Origin: Ramlibacter sp.
Lineage (GTDB): Bacteria > Pseudomonadota > Gammaproteobacteria > Burkholderiales > Burkholderiaceae_C
DNA: 64,000 bases
Direction of reading: 5' to 3'
NCBI GenBank assembly: GCA_013815685.1
Contig: JACDFR010000010.1
Location: 22,921 to 86,920 of the forward strand
How positions within the stretch are numbered: position 1 is the first letter of the stretch; each line of letters starts with the position of its first letter. Below the pieces are notes generated by a model that did no database searches, was not told the origin of the DNA, and saw nothing but the letters and a program-made list of their open reading frames with translations. The translations under genes and the position numbers were made by a program. Below are positions 26,390 to 36,013 of this stretch, piece by piece.

Positions 26390-26797
26390 ATGACTGATAT
26401 CGCTCCCTCCACAGGCCCCGTGCCCGACGGTCGAGGCAATCCGCGGCCGCGCCGCCTGCTCGTCGTCGACGATAACCAGGACGCGGCCAACACGCTCGCC
26501 GAGCTCTTGCAGATACTGGGCAGCGAAGTCGCGGTGGCACATGACGGTCAGGCAGCTGTCGGCCTGGTGGCGAAATTCGAGCCTGACATCGTCCTGCTGG
26601 ACATCGGCTTGCCCGACATCGACGGCTATGAAGTCGCGCGGCGCATCCGCCGGCTCGTGGGCGTGGGCCAGCCCAGGCTGATCGCTTTGACCGGTTGGGG
26701 CCAGGAGCAGGACAAGCGCCTGGCCGAGCAAGCCGGCTTCGACGAGCACTGGACCAAGCCCGTCGACCCGGGGCGTCTGCAGATCCTCGCCGGCTGA
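26390..26797 (+). CDS. Single-domain response regulator (CheY-like)
   Basis: A 135-residue receiver: acidic pocket V-V-D-D-N, phospho-Asp in V-L-L-D-I-G-L-P, Thr in I-A-L-T-G-W-G, and Lys in W-T-K-P-V-D. There is no output domain, so it relays phosphate within a pathway or acts through protein contacts. Receivers of this type (A-L-T-G-W-G-Q-E) are often the detached partner of hybrid sensor kinases; none is nearby. I chose ATG 26390; an ATG at 26351 would add 13 residues. Confidence 0.85.
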   Translation: MTDIAPSTGPVPDGRGNPRPRRLLVVDDNQDAANTLAELLQILGSEVAVAHDGQAAVGLVAKFEPDIVLLDIGLPDIDGYEVARRIRRLVGVGQPRLIALTGWGQEQDKRLAEQAGFDEHWTKPVDPGRLQILAG

Positions 26798-26906
26798 ACC
26801 GGGGCGGTTCGGCGTAAGCCTCGTCCTACCCTGTGCGTTCAGGTCTTTCGACACCGTTGGCGGGTGACTGGCGCCATAGTGGCTCTTTTGCCCCCGAAGG
26901 AACCCA

Positions 26907-27920
26907 GTGACCAAGCCTGCCGCCAAGAACACCCCCCGCGAGTCCGGCGGCAAAGAGCCGGGCGACAAGCAGCGCGAACTGCAGCGGGAGCAGGATCGCA
27001 AGGACGAGGCCAAGGCCAACCGGGGTTCCGAAAAACCGCAGAAGGCCATGCAGGCCGGAACCCGGCAGCAGCCAGAGCCGCCTTTTCCCGAGCAGCATCT
27101 GGAAAAGCCGGGCCTCGAGGCGCAGATGGAACTCAAGCCCCGGTTCTACGCACCCGACTACCGCGGCAGCGGCAAGCTCGAGGGCATGGTGGCGCTGATC
27201 ACCGGCGGCGATTCCGGCATCGGACGGGCCGTCGCCGTGCTCTTTGCCCGCGAGGGCGCCGACGTCGCCATCGTCTATCTCGATTCGCATGAAGACGCCG
27301 AGGAAACCAGGCGCCATGTCGAAAAGGAAGGGCGCGAGTGCCTGCTGGTCGCCGGCGATGTGAAGGACTCGAAGTTCTGCCGCGACGCCGTGGAGAAAAC
27401 GCTGTCGCGGTTCGACCGCCTGGACATCCTCGTCAACAACGCCGCGTTCCAGTTGCACGCGCACACGCTGGAGGATGTGACGGATGAGCGGCTCGAAGAA
27501 ACCTTCAGGACCAACATCTTTGGCTATTTCTACATGGCCCGCGCGGCGATTCCTCACCTCAAGCAGGGGTCGTGCATCATCAACAGCGGCTCGGTGGTGG
27601 GCCTGCGCGGCAGCGGGGAACTGATGGACTACTCGGCCACCAAGGGGGCGATCCACGCTTTCACCATGTCGCTGGCCAGCAACCTGGTCGACAAGGGAAT
27701 CCGCGTCAACGCCATCGCTCCCGGGCCCGTATGGACGCCCCTGAATCCCGCCGACAAGGAACCGGAAGTGGTGAAGGACTTCGGCAAGAGCACGGACATG
27801 AAGCGCCCGGCCCAGCCGGAGGAGCTGTCGCCGGCCTATGTGTTCCTGGCCTCGCCGGTTTGCTCCAGCTACATCACCGGCATCGTGCTGCCTATCACCG
27901 GGTCGGTCGGCGGCATCTGA
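26907..27920 (+). CDS. SDR-family oxidoreductase (YghA-like)
   Basis: A 337-residue short-chain dehydrogenase. A 90-residue charged N-terminal extension (K-Q-R-E-L-Q-R-E-Q-D-R-K) precedes the Rossmann core: nucleotide loop G-G-D-S-G-I-G-R near 97, N-N-A-A near 173, and catalytic Tyr/Lys in Y-S-A-T-K near 240. The C-terminus I-T-G-S-V-G-G-I is typical of the YghA/general stress SDR group. The GTG start at 26907 has GAAGGAA upstream. Such proteins often respond to stress; regulation is not visible here. Confidence 0.88.
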   Translation: MTKPAAKNTPRESGGKEPGDKQRELQREQDRKDEAKANRGSEKPQKAMQAGTRQQPEPPFPEQHLEKPGLEAQMELKPRFYAPDYRGSGKLEGMVALITGGDSGIGRAVAVLFAREGADVAIVYLDSHEDAEETRRHVEKEGRECLLVAGDVKDSKFCRDAVEKTLSRFDRLDILVNNAAFQLHAHTLEDVTDERLEETFRTNIFGYFYMARAAIPHLKQGSCIINSGSVVGLRGSGELMDYSATKGAIHAFTMSLASNLVDKGIRVNAIAPGPVWTPLNPADKEPEVVKDFGKSTDMKRPAQPEELSPAYVFLASPVCSSYITGIVLPITGSVGGI

Positions 27921-27969
27921 CCGCGCCGCCGGCCGCGCAAACGGGGGGCAAAAGGTTTATAACCGGCGC

Positions 27970-29175
27970 ATGGGCAGCATCTTCGAGAGTTTCCTTTCCA
28001 CCCCCGAGGCGCTGGAGGCGTTCGGCGAACGCAGCTTCATTGCCTCGATGCTGCGTTTCGAGGCCGCGCTGGCGCGGGCGCAGGCGAGCTGCGGCCTGAT
28101 CCCGGAGTCCGCCTCAGCACACATTGCGCGGTGCTGCGCGGTCGAGCTGTTCGATGTCGTGGCCCTGGTTCGAGGCAGCGGCAGTGCCGGCAGCGTGGCC
28201 ATTCCATTGATCCAGGCGCTGAAACAGCGGGTGGGCCAGTTGCAGCCTCGGGCGGTTGCGTTCGTTCATTTCGGCAGCACCAGCCAGGACGTCATCGACA
28301 CGGCCAGCGCGCTGGCGACACGCGTTGTGCTCGACGCCGTCGAAGCGGACCTGCAGCGGGCCATCCAGGCGCTGCTGGTGCTCGCCGAGCGCCATGCCGA
28401 CGCCCCCATCCTGGCGCGCACACTTTCGCAGCCGGCCTCCGTCACCAGCTTCGGCTTGAAGTGTGCGCTCTGGGCCGCGCCTTTGGCTCGCAGCCTGCAG
28501 CGGCTGCGGCGCGCCGCGGGCCTCGCATTGGCGGTCCAGCTGGGCGGCGCCGTGGGCACCCAGGCGCAGATGCTGGGCAAGGGCCCGGAAGTCGCCCGCC
28601 TGGTAGCCCGGGAACTGGGCCTGCGGGCGCCGCCCGCCCCGTGGCATACCCAGCGCGACGAATGGGTGGCCCTCGCATGCGAGCTCGGGGTGATGGTGGG
28701 CAGCCTGGGCAAGATCGCGAAGGACATTTCGCTGCTGGGGCAGTGGGAAGTGGGCGAGGCCTGGGAGCCGTCCGAGGCGGGACGCGGGGGCTCTTCTGCC
28801 ATGCCCCACAAGCACAACCCGGTGGCCTCGATGGTGGCCCTGTCGGCTGCCCAGCGCGTGCCGCAGCATGTGGCCGCGCTGCTTGCCGCGATGCCCCAGG
28901 AACATGAGCGCGCCCTCGGCGCCTGGCAGGCCGAGCTCGCGGAGTGGCCCCCGCTGTGGGCGGCGGCGCACGGCAGTGTGCGCGCCATGGCGCAGGCGCT
29001 GCCCGGCCTGCAGGTTGACACGGGCCGCATGCTGGACAACCTGCAACGCCTGCATGCCGGGCTGCCGGCGCAGGCCGCGCAGGAATGGTTTGCTCCGGCG
29101 CTGGCCAGCCATGCCGCGGGCCTCGCACGGGCGCAGGTCACGATGCTGCGCGAACAACTCAAGGAGTTTTCATGA
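27970..29175 (+). CDS. pcaB: 3-carboxy-cis,cis-muconate cycloisomerase
   Basis: A 401-residue member of the fumarase/aspartase superfamily. The signature is G-S-S-A-M-P-H-K-H-N-P-V near residue 275, with H-F-G-S-T-S-Q-D-V-I-D-T near 95. The PcaB assignment rests on the adjacent pcaC and pcaD genes, which would take the product through decarboxylation and lactone hydrolysis in the protocatechuate branch of the beta-ketoadipate pathway. The stop overlaps the pcaC start (ATGA). Protocatechuate dioxygenase genes (pcaGH) are not in the window. Confidence 0.92.
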   Translation: MGSIFESFLSTPEALEAFGERSFIASMLRFEAALARAQASCGLIPESASAHIARCCAVELFDVVALVRGSGSAGSVAIPLIQALKQRVGQLQPRAVAFVHFGSTSQDVIDTASALATRVVLDAVEADLQRAIQALLVLAERHADAPILARTLSQPASVTSFGLKCALWAAPLARSLQRLRRAAGLALAVQLGGAVGTQAQMLGKGPEVARLVARELGLRAPPAPWHTQRDEWVALACELGVMVGSLGKIAKDISLLGQWEVGEAWEPSEAGRGGSSAMPHKHNPVASMVALSAAQRVPQHVAALLAAMPQEHERALGAWQAELAEWPPLWAAAHGSVRAMAQALPGLQVDTGRMLDNLQRLHAGLPAQAAQEWFAPALASHAAGLARAQVTMLREQLKEFS

Positions 29176-29585
29176 GCGACCGCAAGATCGACCGGGACAG
29201 CGGCATGGCCAACCGCCGGCGCGTGCTCGGCGATGCCTGGGTAGAGAAGGCGCAGCAAAACACCAGCGAGTTCAACGCGGAATTCCAGGACCTCATCACA
29301 CGCTATGCGTGGAACGAGATCTGGGGCCGAGAGGCTTTGGGCGACCGGACCCGCAGGCTGATGGTGCTGTCGATGATGCTGGCCATCAAGAGCTTCGAGG
29401 AATTCGCCATGCATGTGCGTGCCGCGCTGGACGGTCCCCCCGAATCGCGGCTCACTCCGGACGACATCAAGGAAGTCATCCTCATGGCCGCCATCTATTG
29501 CGGCGTGCCGGCGGCGAATCACGGCTTCGGCGTGGCGGCGGACATTCTGCGCGAAAAAGGGCTGCTGCCGCCCAAGTCGGCGTGA
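29172..29585 (+). CDS. pcaC: 4-carboxymuconolactone decarboxylase
   Basis: A 137-residue carboxymuconolactone decarboxylase-family protein. E-I-W-G-R-E-A-L-G-D-R-T-R-R and I-Y-C-G-V-P-A-A-N-H-G are the PcaC landmarks. It converts 4-carboxymuconolactone to 3-oxoadipate enol-lactone. It is translationally coupled to pcaB and followed by pcaD after 11 nt. Confidence 0.93.
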   Translation: MSDRKIDRDSGMANRRRVLGDAWVEKAQQNTSEFNAEFQDLITRYAWNEIWGREALGDRTRRLMVLSMMLAIKSFEEFAMHVRAALDGPPESRLTPDDIKEVILMAAIYCGVPAANHGFGVAADILREKGLLPPKSA

Positions 29586-29596
29586 CGGAGGATTCG

Positions 29597-30367
29597 ATGC
29601 TGCAACTGAACTTCATCAAGGAGGGGCGTGGGCCCACCATCGTGTTGAGCCATGCCCTGGGATGCGACCTGCACATGTGGGACGGCGTGGCCGCGCAGCT
29701 GGCGCGGGGCTACACGGTGCTGCGGTACGACCACCGTGGCCATGGGAAATCGGAGGTGGCGCCGGGACCCTACAGTATTGAAGCGATGGCGGACGACGCC
29801 GCGGCGCTGATCGAGGAGCACGCCGCGGGCCCAGTGCATTTCGCGGGCCTGTCGATGGGCGGGATGGTCGCGCAGCAGCTGGCCGTGCGCCGTCCTCACC
29901 TGGTCGCGAGCATCGTGATCGCCAACTCTTCCAGCTACTACGACGAAGAGGCTCGCGCCATGTGGCGGGCGCGCGTTGCGACCGTGCTGAGCCAGGGCAT
30001 GGAACCCATTGCCGACGGCGCCCTGCAGCGCTGGTTCACGCCCGAGTTTCGCGTGGATCCCGAAGGCTCCCGGCACGCGGCCGCCTTGCGTCAGGTGCTG
30101 GTCTCCACCGACGCCGGGGCTTACGCGGCCAGCTGCGAGGCTGTCGCGCGGATCGACTTGCGCGGCAGCAATCCACGTATCGCGTGCCCGGCGCTGGTGA
30201 TCGCCGGCACCCGCGACCAGGCGGCGCCCACCGCCATGGCCGAGGCCATCCGCGACACCATTTCCGGCGCCGGCTTCGTCGTTACCGAGGCCGCCCACCT
30301 GAGCGCGGTAGAAAAACCGGCGGAGTTCGCCAACCTGGTCGCGGGCTTTATCCGCGGGCTCGCATGA
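29597..30367 (+). CDS. pcaD: 3-oxoadipate enol-lactonase
   Basis: A 256-residue alpha/beta hydrolase. S-H-A-L-G-C-D is the oxyanion-hole region, nucleophile elbow G-L-S-M-G-G, acid in A-G-T-R-D-Q, and His in E-A-A-H-L-S. Position after pcaB-pcaC identifies it as PcaD, giving 3-oxoadipate. The succinyl-CoA transferase step could in principle be served by a scoAB-type enzyme such as that at 44837-46175, though that is not the usual pairing. Stop overlaps the next start (ATGA). Confidence 0.92.
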   Translation: MLQLNFIKEGRGPTIVLSHALGCDLHMWDGVAAQLARGYTVLRYDHRGHGKSEVAPGPYSIEAMADDAAALIEEHAAGPVHFAGLSMGGMVAQQLAVRRPHLVASIVIANSSSYYDEEARAMWRARVATVLSQGMEPIADGALQRWFTPEFRVDPEGSRHAAALRQVLVSTDAGAYAASCEAVARIDLRGSNPRIACPALVIAGTRDQAAPTAMAEAIRDTISGAGFVVTEAAHLSAVEKPAEFANLVAGFIRGLA

Positions 30368-31044
30368 CACGCCACCTCAAGATCGACTTCGTCTCGGACA
30401 TCTCCTGCCCATGGTGCGCCATAGGCTTGGCCTCGCTCGAGCGCGCTCTCGACAGTTTGCAGGGCCAGGTCGTTGCCGAACTTCACTTCCAGCCGTTCGA
30501 ACTCAATCCGCGGATGGGCGTGGACGGACAGGACATCGCCGAGCACCTGACGCAGAAGTACGGTACGACGCCGCGGCAGCAGGCGGCGGCGCGCGATGCG
30601 ATTCGTGAGCGGGGCGCCGGGGTGGGATTCGACTTTCGCAAGGAAGGGCGCGGCCGCATCTACAACACCTTCGACGCGCATCGTCTGCTGCACTGGGCCG
30701 GCACAGTCGGGCGGGGCCGCCAGCACGCCCTCAAGAAGGCGCTGCTCAAGGCGTACTTCACCGACGGCAAGAGTCCTGCCGACAGGCAGGTGCTCATCGA
30801 TGCGGCAGTGCAAGCGGGTCTGGACCGGGCGGATGCGGCGCGGATACTGGAGGAAAACGAGTACGCAGCCGAGGTGCGCGAGCGCGAGAGGTTCTTCACG
30901 GACCACGGCATCAACGCGGTGCCGGCGGTCATCATCGATGACAGGCACCTGATCCAGGGCGGCCAGCTGCCGGAAGTGTTCGAGCAGGCCCTGCGGCAGA
31001 TCGCGGCCGAAGCGCGGCCCGGTCAACCGCCGACGGGCCGGTAG
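30364..31044 (+). CDS. DsbA-family oxidoreductase (FrnE-like)
   Basis: A 226-residue cytoplasmic thioredoxin-fold protein with the redox motif C-P-W-C near residues 17-20 and a helical insertion, ending with the cis-Pro region N-A-V-P-A-V-I near 182. This is the FrnE/2-hydroxychromene-2-carboxylate-isomerase-like subgroup. No signal peptide. It is coupled to pcaD by ATGA, which is unexpected for a thiol oxidoreductase and may reflect simple co-expression. Its 3' end overlaps the convergent response regulator by 22 bp. Confidence 0.85.
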   Translation: MTRHLKIDFVSDISCPWCAIGLASLERALDSLQGQVVAELHFQPFELNPRMGVDGQDIAEHLTQKYGTTPRQQAAARDAIRERGAGVGFDFRKEGRGRIYNTFDAHRLLHWAGTVGRGRQHALKKALLKAYFTDGKSPADRQVLIDAAVQAGLDRADAARILEENEYAAEVRERERFFTDHGINAVPAVIIDDRHLIQGGQLPEVFEQALRQIAAEARPGQPPTGR

Positions 31045-31469
31045 CGCTCGTTCACGGTCATCCAGAATGCGTGAACCTGGCGCATCTTGCGGCGCAGTTC
31101 GTCATAATCGGTAGCCTTGCGAACGTAGCTGTTGGCACCGTTGGCATAGCACGCCGCAATGTCGCCTTTTTCGGTCGACGAAGAATGCATCACCACCGGG
31201 ACCGTGGCTGTGCGCGGGTCCTTGCGCACAGCCTTCAGAACGTCCAGGCCGTGCAGGCGCACCAGCTTCATGTCGAGAATGACCAGGCGTGGCTGCTGGG
31301 TGGTATCGCGCTGCGCATGCGCGCCGCGCCCGAACAGATAGTCCAGCGCCTCGACGCCATCGGTGGCATGGACGATATCCCGGGGGTCGCAGCACTCGGT
31401 GAGCGCCATGACGGTCAGTTCAAGGTGATCCGGGTTGTCATCCACCACGAGAATCGCAGAGTGATTCAT
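31023..31469 (-). CDS. Response regulator (Rcp1-like receiver)
   Basis: A 148-residue receiver of the type paired with phytochrome or hybrid kinases. Acidic pocket V-V-D-D-N, phospho-Asp in L-V-I-L-D-M-K-L, an expanded beta3-alpha3 region with G-L-D-V-L-K-A-V-R-K-D, V-M-H-S-S-S-T near 100, and Lys in S-Y-V-R-K-A-T. ATG 31469 gives M-N-H-S-A-I-L-V-V-D-D-N; the frame extends further but without family sequence. No kinase is adjacent. Confidence 0.88.
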   Translation of the reverse strand: MNHSAILVVDDNPDHLELTVMALTECCDPRDIVHATDGVEALDYLFGRGAHAQRDTTQQPRLVILDMKLVRLHGLDVLKAVRKDPRTATVPVVMHSSSTEKGDIAACYANGANSYVRKATDYDELRRKMRQVHAFWMTVNERYRPVGG

Positions 31470-31561
31470 CTTCTGGCCCAAACGAATGCAAAGGCTATTT
31501 TCGCACACGAACCAACACATGGACCTGGCTTCCGTGCGTCTCGCCTCGCGCAAGCGTCCTG

Positions 31562-31672
31562 GCCCCGGATGCTCGACCGTTCCGAGGGGCGCGATACCTG
31601 GTCGAGCACGCTCTGCAAGCGGTTCAGTTCCGAAAAGACGTCCGCTGCAGGCCTGAAGGATGCGTTCATCAT
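31562..31672 (-). pseudogene. N-terminal remnant of an Hsp20 small heat-shock protein
   Basis: The minus strand reads M-N-A-S-F-R-P-A-A-D-V-F-S-E-L followed by N-R-L-Q-S-V-L-D-Q-V, which is the usual N-terminus of proteobacterial Hsp20/alpha-crystallin proteins (R-P-x-x-D-V-F-S-E-L-x-R-L-Q). After S-S-I-R-G near residue 36 the similarity stops and no alpha-crystallin domain follows. The stretch between the response regulator and the TauE gene (31470-31766) holds nothing else I can identify. Confidence 0.45.
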
Positions 31673-31766
31673 CACAGCTCTCCTATGAGTGATAACAAAG
31701 AAACACCTGGTGTGCTTGCGCAGCAGTCAGCCGCGCGACATTGAATTAGCGGCGGATGCGGCAATT

Positions 31767-32528
31767 TCAAGAGGCGGCGAACCAGCGGCCGGCCAGCACC
31801 GGCAGCGCGGCCGCCAGGAGGGCGATGCCGGACGCGGTGAGCAGCCCCAGCACGACCTTGCGGAAACCGGTTTCGCTGATGCCCGCATACAGCCGGGCGC
31901 CCAGCAGTGAAGGGATCAGCATCGCGGGCATCACGATGGCGAAGAGCGGCACCATCTCGCGCTTGACGATGCCGGTGGCCATGTAAGTGGTGAAGGTCAC
32001 GATGAGCATGGCCAAGTTGAAGTTCTGGATCACCGCCCGCTGCACGTCCTTTTCGAATCCGCGCAGGGTGCACCAGAGCGTAGGCGCCACGCCGGTGAAG
32101 CCACCCAGCCCACCCATCACGCCCCCGGCTGCGCCGGCCACGGCATCGGCCGCGCGCCCGCCGTGCGTGATGCGCGGCAGCTTCGCCGCGAAGTACATGA
32201 GCGGGCACATCACCACCAGAAGCAGCCCCAGCAGTCCCTTGAACAGCGGCACGTCCAGGCGAGGCAGGATGTAGATGCCCAGTGGCAGGCCCGCGAGCCC
32301 GCCCAGGACGAAGGGCAGCAGGCGCGCCAGGTTGGCGCCGCGCCGGACCGAGGCCGCAGCGATGACCTGGCCGGTGAGGCCGCCGAACACCGCCAGGGCC
32401 GCCGCCAGTTGGGGCTCCAGCGTCCAGGCCCAGAGCGACATGGCCGTCAGGCTGAAACCGAAGCCCGACAGGCCTTGCACGAAGCCGGCGAGTGCCGCGC
32501 CGGCAATGACGATGAGGGCCAGTTCCAT
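31767..32528 (-). CDS. TauE/SafE-family anion exporter
   Basis: A 253-residue membrane protein with about eight hydrophobic segments in two repeated halves. The first half starts with G-F-V-Q-G-L-S-G-F-G-F and the second with G-G-V-M-G-G-L-G-G-F-T-G-V, the duplicated family motif. Members export sulfite, sulfoacetate or other organic anions. It stands alone between the decayed Hsp20 fragment and the end of gcvP. Confidence 0.88.
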   Translation of the reverse strand: MELALIVIAGAALAGFVQGLSGFGFSLTAMSLWAWTLEPQLAAALAVFGGLTGQVIAAASVRRGANLARLLPFVLGGLAGLPLGIYILPRLDVPLFKGLLGLLLVVMCPLMYFAAKLPRITHGGRAADAVAGAAGGVMGGLGGFTGVAPTLWCTLRGFEKDVQRAVIQNFNLAMLIVTFTTYMATGIVKREMVPLFAIVMPAMLIPSLLGARLYAGISETGFRKVVLGLLTASGIALLAAALPVLAGRWFAAS

Positions 32529-32621
32529 CCGCTAGCGGCACTGGTCGCCTGGAGCAACGCGCAAGGCGGAGCACTTTGGGCGGGGACCGGCTTTGCCGGC
32601 CTCGCTCAACTGATCAACCCA

Positions 32622-32649
32622 CTTGCAAAAACACGCAGTGTTTTTCAAG
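32622..32649. terminator. Bidirectional-looking terminator between gcvP and the TauE gene
   Basis: CTTG-C-AAAAACAC and GTGTTTTT-CAAG form a 12-bp stem with one bulge and a GCA loop, 5 bp beyond the gcvP stop. The A/T-rich stem arms would give a U-run in either direction. Confidence 0.6.
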
Positions 32650-32653
32650 CGAA

Positions 32654-35545
32654 CTATTCATACGCCGACATCGGCACGCAGCTGCAGAACAGGTGGCGGT
32701 CGCCGTAGACGTTGTCCACCCGGCCCACGGGCGGCCAGTACTTCGCATGGCGGCGCTCGTCGAGGACCGCGGCGCCCGCCTGGCGCGGATAGGGATGCGG
32801 CCATTCGTCCTTGAGCAGGCTGGCTGCGGTGTGGGGTGCATGCTTCAGGGGATTGTCCTCGCGCGGCCACTCTCCCCGTTCGACGCGCCGAATCTCCTCG
32901 CGGATCGCGACCATCGCGGCGATAAAGCGGTCGAGTTCGTCCAGGGTTTCGCTTTCGGTGGGCTCGACCATCAGTGTCCCTGGCACGGGAAAACTCAGCG
33001 TCGGCGCGTGGAAGCCGTAGTCGATGAGGCGCTTGGCCACATCCTCCGCCGTGATGCCGCTGGCATCCTTGATGGGGCGCAGGTCCAGGATGCATTCATG
33101 GGCCACGTGCCCGTTGGCGCTGGCGTAGAGCGTGGGGTAATGGTCCTTGAGGCGGGCGCTGATGTAGTTGGCGCTCAGGATCGCGATCTCGGTGGCTTGC
33201 TTGAGGCCCTCCGGCCCCATCATGCGGCAGTACATCCAGCTGATCGGCAAAACGGCGGCATTGCCCAGCGGCGCTGCCGACACGGCGCCCACCGCGTGAT
33301 TGCGCAGGCCGCCGGCCTTGTGGCCCGGAAGGAACGCAACCAGGTCTTCCACGACGCACACCGGTCCCACGCCCGGGCCGCCTCCGCCATGGGGAATGCA
33401 GAAGGTCTTGTGCAGGTTCAGGTGGCTCACGTCGCCGCCGAACTCGCCCGGCGCCGCCACGCCCACCAGCGCGTTCATGTTGGCGCCGTCCACGTAGACG
33501 CGCCCGCCATGCTGGTGCACCAGCGCGCACAGCTCCTTGACCTGCATCTCGAACACGCCGTGGGTGCTGGGATAGGTGATCATCACCGCGGCGAGGTTGG
33601 CGCTGTGCTGCTCGCACTTGGCCTGCAAGTCGGCCAAGTCCACGTTGCCGTTCGCGTCGCAGGCCGTCACGACCACCTGCATGCCGACCATCTGCGCGCT
33701 CGCCGGGTTGGTGCCGTGGGCCGAGGAGGGGATCAGGCAGATGTTGCGATGGCCCTGGCCCTTGCTTTCATGGAAAGCCTTGATCGCGAGCAGGCCCGCG
33801 TATTCGCCCTGCGAGCCGGCGTTGGGCTGCAGGCTGATGCCGGCGTAGCCGGTGGCCTCGCACAGCCAGGCGCGCAGCTGCTCGTCCAGTTCGGCATACC
33901 CTTGCAGCTGGTCTTGCGGCGCGAAGGGATGGACATGGGCGAACTCGGGCCAGGTGACGGGAATCATCTCGCTGGTGGCGTTGAGCTTCATGGTGCAGCT
34001 GCCCAGCGGAATCATGCTGCGGTCCAGAGCCAGGTCCTTGTCGGAGAGTGCGCGCAGGTAGCGCAGCATGCCGGTCTCGGAATGATGCGTGTTGAAGACC
34101 GGATGGGTGAGGAAATCGCTGGTGCGCCGCAGTTCGGCGGGGATCAGCGGCTCGATGCCTTTTTCGAACCTCGCGAAGTCGGGCAGCGCCTGCCCCGGCT
34201 TGGCGAACAGCGACCACAGCAGCCGGATGTCCTCGCGCGTGGTGGTTTCGTCGAGGGAGATGCAGAGGTATTCCTCGAAGTAAATGCGCAGGTTGGCATG
34301 CTTGGAGCGCGCGCGCGCCGCGATCGACTCGGTCTCGGCGCGCGTGTGCAGGCTCAAGGTGTCGAAAGCGCCGCCCGGGCGGGGAGGATGCCCCAGCTGT
34401 TCCAGCCCCTTGGCCAGGATGGCCGTGTAGCTGGCCACCCGCTGCGCGATGCGCCTGAGGCCGTGGGGGCCGTGGTAGACCGCATACATGCTGGCCACTA
34501 CCGCCGGCAGCACCTGCGCCGTGCAGATGTTCGAAGTGGCTTTTTCCCGGCGGATATGCTGCTCCCGCGTCTGCAGCGCCAGCCGGTAGGCCGGATTGCC
34601 GTGCGAATCCACGCTGACGCCCACCAGCCGTCCCGGCAGCGAGCGCTTGAGTTCGTCGCGGCATGCCATGTACGCGGCGTGCGGGCCGCCGGCGCCCATG
34701 GGCATGCCGAAGCGCTGGGTCGTTCCAACGGCGATGTCGGCGCCGAACTCGCCCGGTGGCACCAGCAGCGTCATGGCCAACAGGTCGGCGGCAACGATGA
34801 AGGCCGCCTGCTTGCCGTGCACCTTCTCGACGTCGGCGCGCAGGTCGTCGACGCGGCCGCTGGTCGAAGGGTACTGCGCCAGCACCGCGAAATAGTCGCC
34901 GGCCAATGCACGGTCCCAGTCCGGCGCCGAATTGGCGAGCACCACTTCGATGCCCAGCGGCTTCGCACGGGTCTGGACCACTTCGATGGTCTGCGGATGG
35001 CAGTCGCCGGCGACGACGAAGACATTGCTCCTGCTTTTGACGCTGCGCTTGGCCAGCGTCATGGCCTCGGCAGCGGCCGTGGCTTCGTCCAGCATCGATG
35101 CGTTGGCGATGGGCATGCCCGTCAGGTCGCACACCATCGTCTGGAAATTCAGCAGCGCTTCCATGCGCCCCTGGCTGATTTCGGCCTGGTAGGGCGTGTA
35201 CGCGGTGTACCAGGCCGGATTCTCCAGGACGTTGCGCAGGATCACGCCCGGGGTGTGCGTGCCGTGGTAGCCCTGGCCGATGAAGCTCTTGAACACCTGG
35301 TTCCTGCCGGCGATGGCCCGCAGTTCTGCCAGGGCTGCGGCCTCGGTGGCGGCAACGGGCAACTTCATCGGATTCTTGCGGGCGATCGAGCGGGGCACGA
35401 TGCTGTCGATCAGCATCCGGCGGGAAGTCTCGCCGATGACGGACAGCATGTGCTGCTCGTCGGGCTCTTCAATGCCGATGTGGCGGGCGATGAATTCGGT
35501 CGTGTTCTCGAGCTCGCCGAGAGGGCGGGCGGATTGCATCAGCAT
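32654..35545 (-). CDS. gcvP: Glycine dehydrogenase (decarboxylating), P protein
   Basis: A 963-residue PLP enzyme, the usual single-chain length. It decarboxylates glycine and passes the aminomethyl group to the lipoyl arm of GcvH. The N-terminal half begins F-I-A-R-H-I-G near residue 20. The PLP lysine lies in [17 protein letters not shown] near residue 713; [11 protein letters not shown] near 630 is another hallmark. ATG 35545 is chosen over a second ATG two codons later. It is the last gene of gcvT-gcvH-gcvP, under the glycine riboswitch upstream of gcvT. Confidence 0.97.
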   Translation of the reverse strand: MLMQSARPLGELENTTEFIARHIGIEEPDEQHMLSVIGETSRRMLIDSIVPRSIARKNPMKLPVAATEAAALAELRAIAGRNQVFKSFIGQGYHGTHTPGVILRNVLENPAWYTAYTPYQAEISQGRMEALLNFQTMVCDLTGMPIANASMLDEATAAAEAMTLAKRSVKSRSNVFVVAGDCHPQTIEVVQTRAKPLGIEVVLANSAPDWDRALAGDYFAVLAQYPSTSGRVDDLRADVEKVHGKQAAFIVAADLLAMTLLVPPGEFGADIAVGTTQRFGMPMGAGGPHAAYMACRDELKRSLPGRLVGVSVDSHGNPAYRLALQTREQHIRREKATSNICTAQVLPAVVASMYAVYHGPHGLRRIAQRVASYTAILAKGLEQLGHPPRPGGAFDTLSLHTRAETESIAARARSKHANLRIYFEEYLCISLDETTTREDIRLLWSLFAKPGQALPDFARFEKGIEPLIPAELRRTSDFLTHPVFNTHHSETGMLRYLRALSDKDLALDRSMIPLGSCTMKLNATSEMIPVTWPEFAHVHPFAPQDQLQGYAELDEQLRAWLCEATGYAGISLQPNAGSQGEYAGLLAIKAFHESKGQGHRNICLIPSSAHGTNPASAQMVGMQVVVTACDANGNVDLADLQAKCEQHSANLAAVMITYPSTHGVFEMQVKELCALVHQHGGRVYVDGANMNALVGVAAPGEFGGDVSHLNLHKTFCIPHGGGGPGVGPVCVVEDLVAFLPGHKAGGLRNHAVGAVSAAPLGNAAVLPISWMYCRMMGPEGLKQATEIAILSANYISARLKDHYPTLYASANGHVAHECILDLRPIKDASGITAEDVAKRLIDYGFHAPTLSFPVPGTLMVEPTESETLDELDRFIAAMVAIREEIRRVERGEWPREDNPLKHAPHTAASLLKDEWPHPYPRQAGAAVLDERRHAKYWPPVGRVDNVYGDRHLFCSCVPMSAYE

Positions 35546-35598
35546 GGAGGAGATACCTTCTGTGGGTCCGGAGCAGGCCTGGGAGGACAGCTGCGCTG

Positions 35599-35973
35599 TC
35601 AGTTGTCTTGGGAAAACTTCGCGTAGGCCGGTTCCTCCATGAGGACGTCGAACTCGCCCATGTCCTTGATCAGGATTTTGAAGAACCAGCCTTCGCCCAT
35701 GGGATCGCGGTTGGCGAGCGAAGGATCGGCCCGCAGTTCCTCGTTGACCTCCGTCACTTCGCCGGCCACCGGCATGAAGATGTCCGCGGCGGCCTTGACG
35801 GACTCGACCACGCCGGCCACCTCGCCTTTGGCATAGCTGCGGCCCACCTCCGGCAGGTCGACGAACACCACATCGCCCAGCGCGTCCTGCGCATGCAGCG
35901 TGATGCCCACGACGGCGGCTTCGTGGTCTTCGAGCTGGATCCACTCGTGTTCTTCGGTGTATTTGACGGTCAT
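35599..35973 (-). CDS. gcvH: Glycine cleavage system H protein
   Basis: A 124-residue lipoyl carrier. The modified lysine lies in E-S-V-K-A-A-A-D (near residue 63), flanked by [12 protein letters not shown] and A-G-E-V-T-E-V-N. It shuttles the aminomethyl intermediate between GcvP, GcvT and Lpd. It sits between gcvT and gcvP with short gaps (40 and 53 nt) in one operon. Confidence 0.97.
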   Translation of the reverse strand: MTVKYTEEHEWIQLEDHEAAVVGITLHAQDALGDVVFVDLPEVGRSYAKGEVAGVVESVKAAADIFMPVAGEVTEVNEELRADPSLANRDPMGEGWFFKILIKDMGEFDVLMEEPAYAKFSQDN

Positions 35974-36013
35974 GGTTTTTCCTGTGGTATTCGATGGGGT
36001 CAGATTCCGATTC

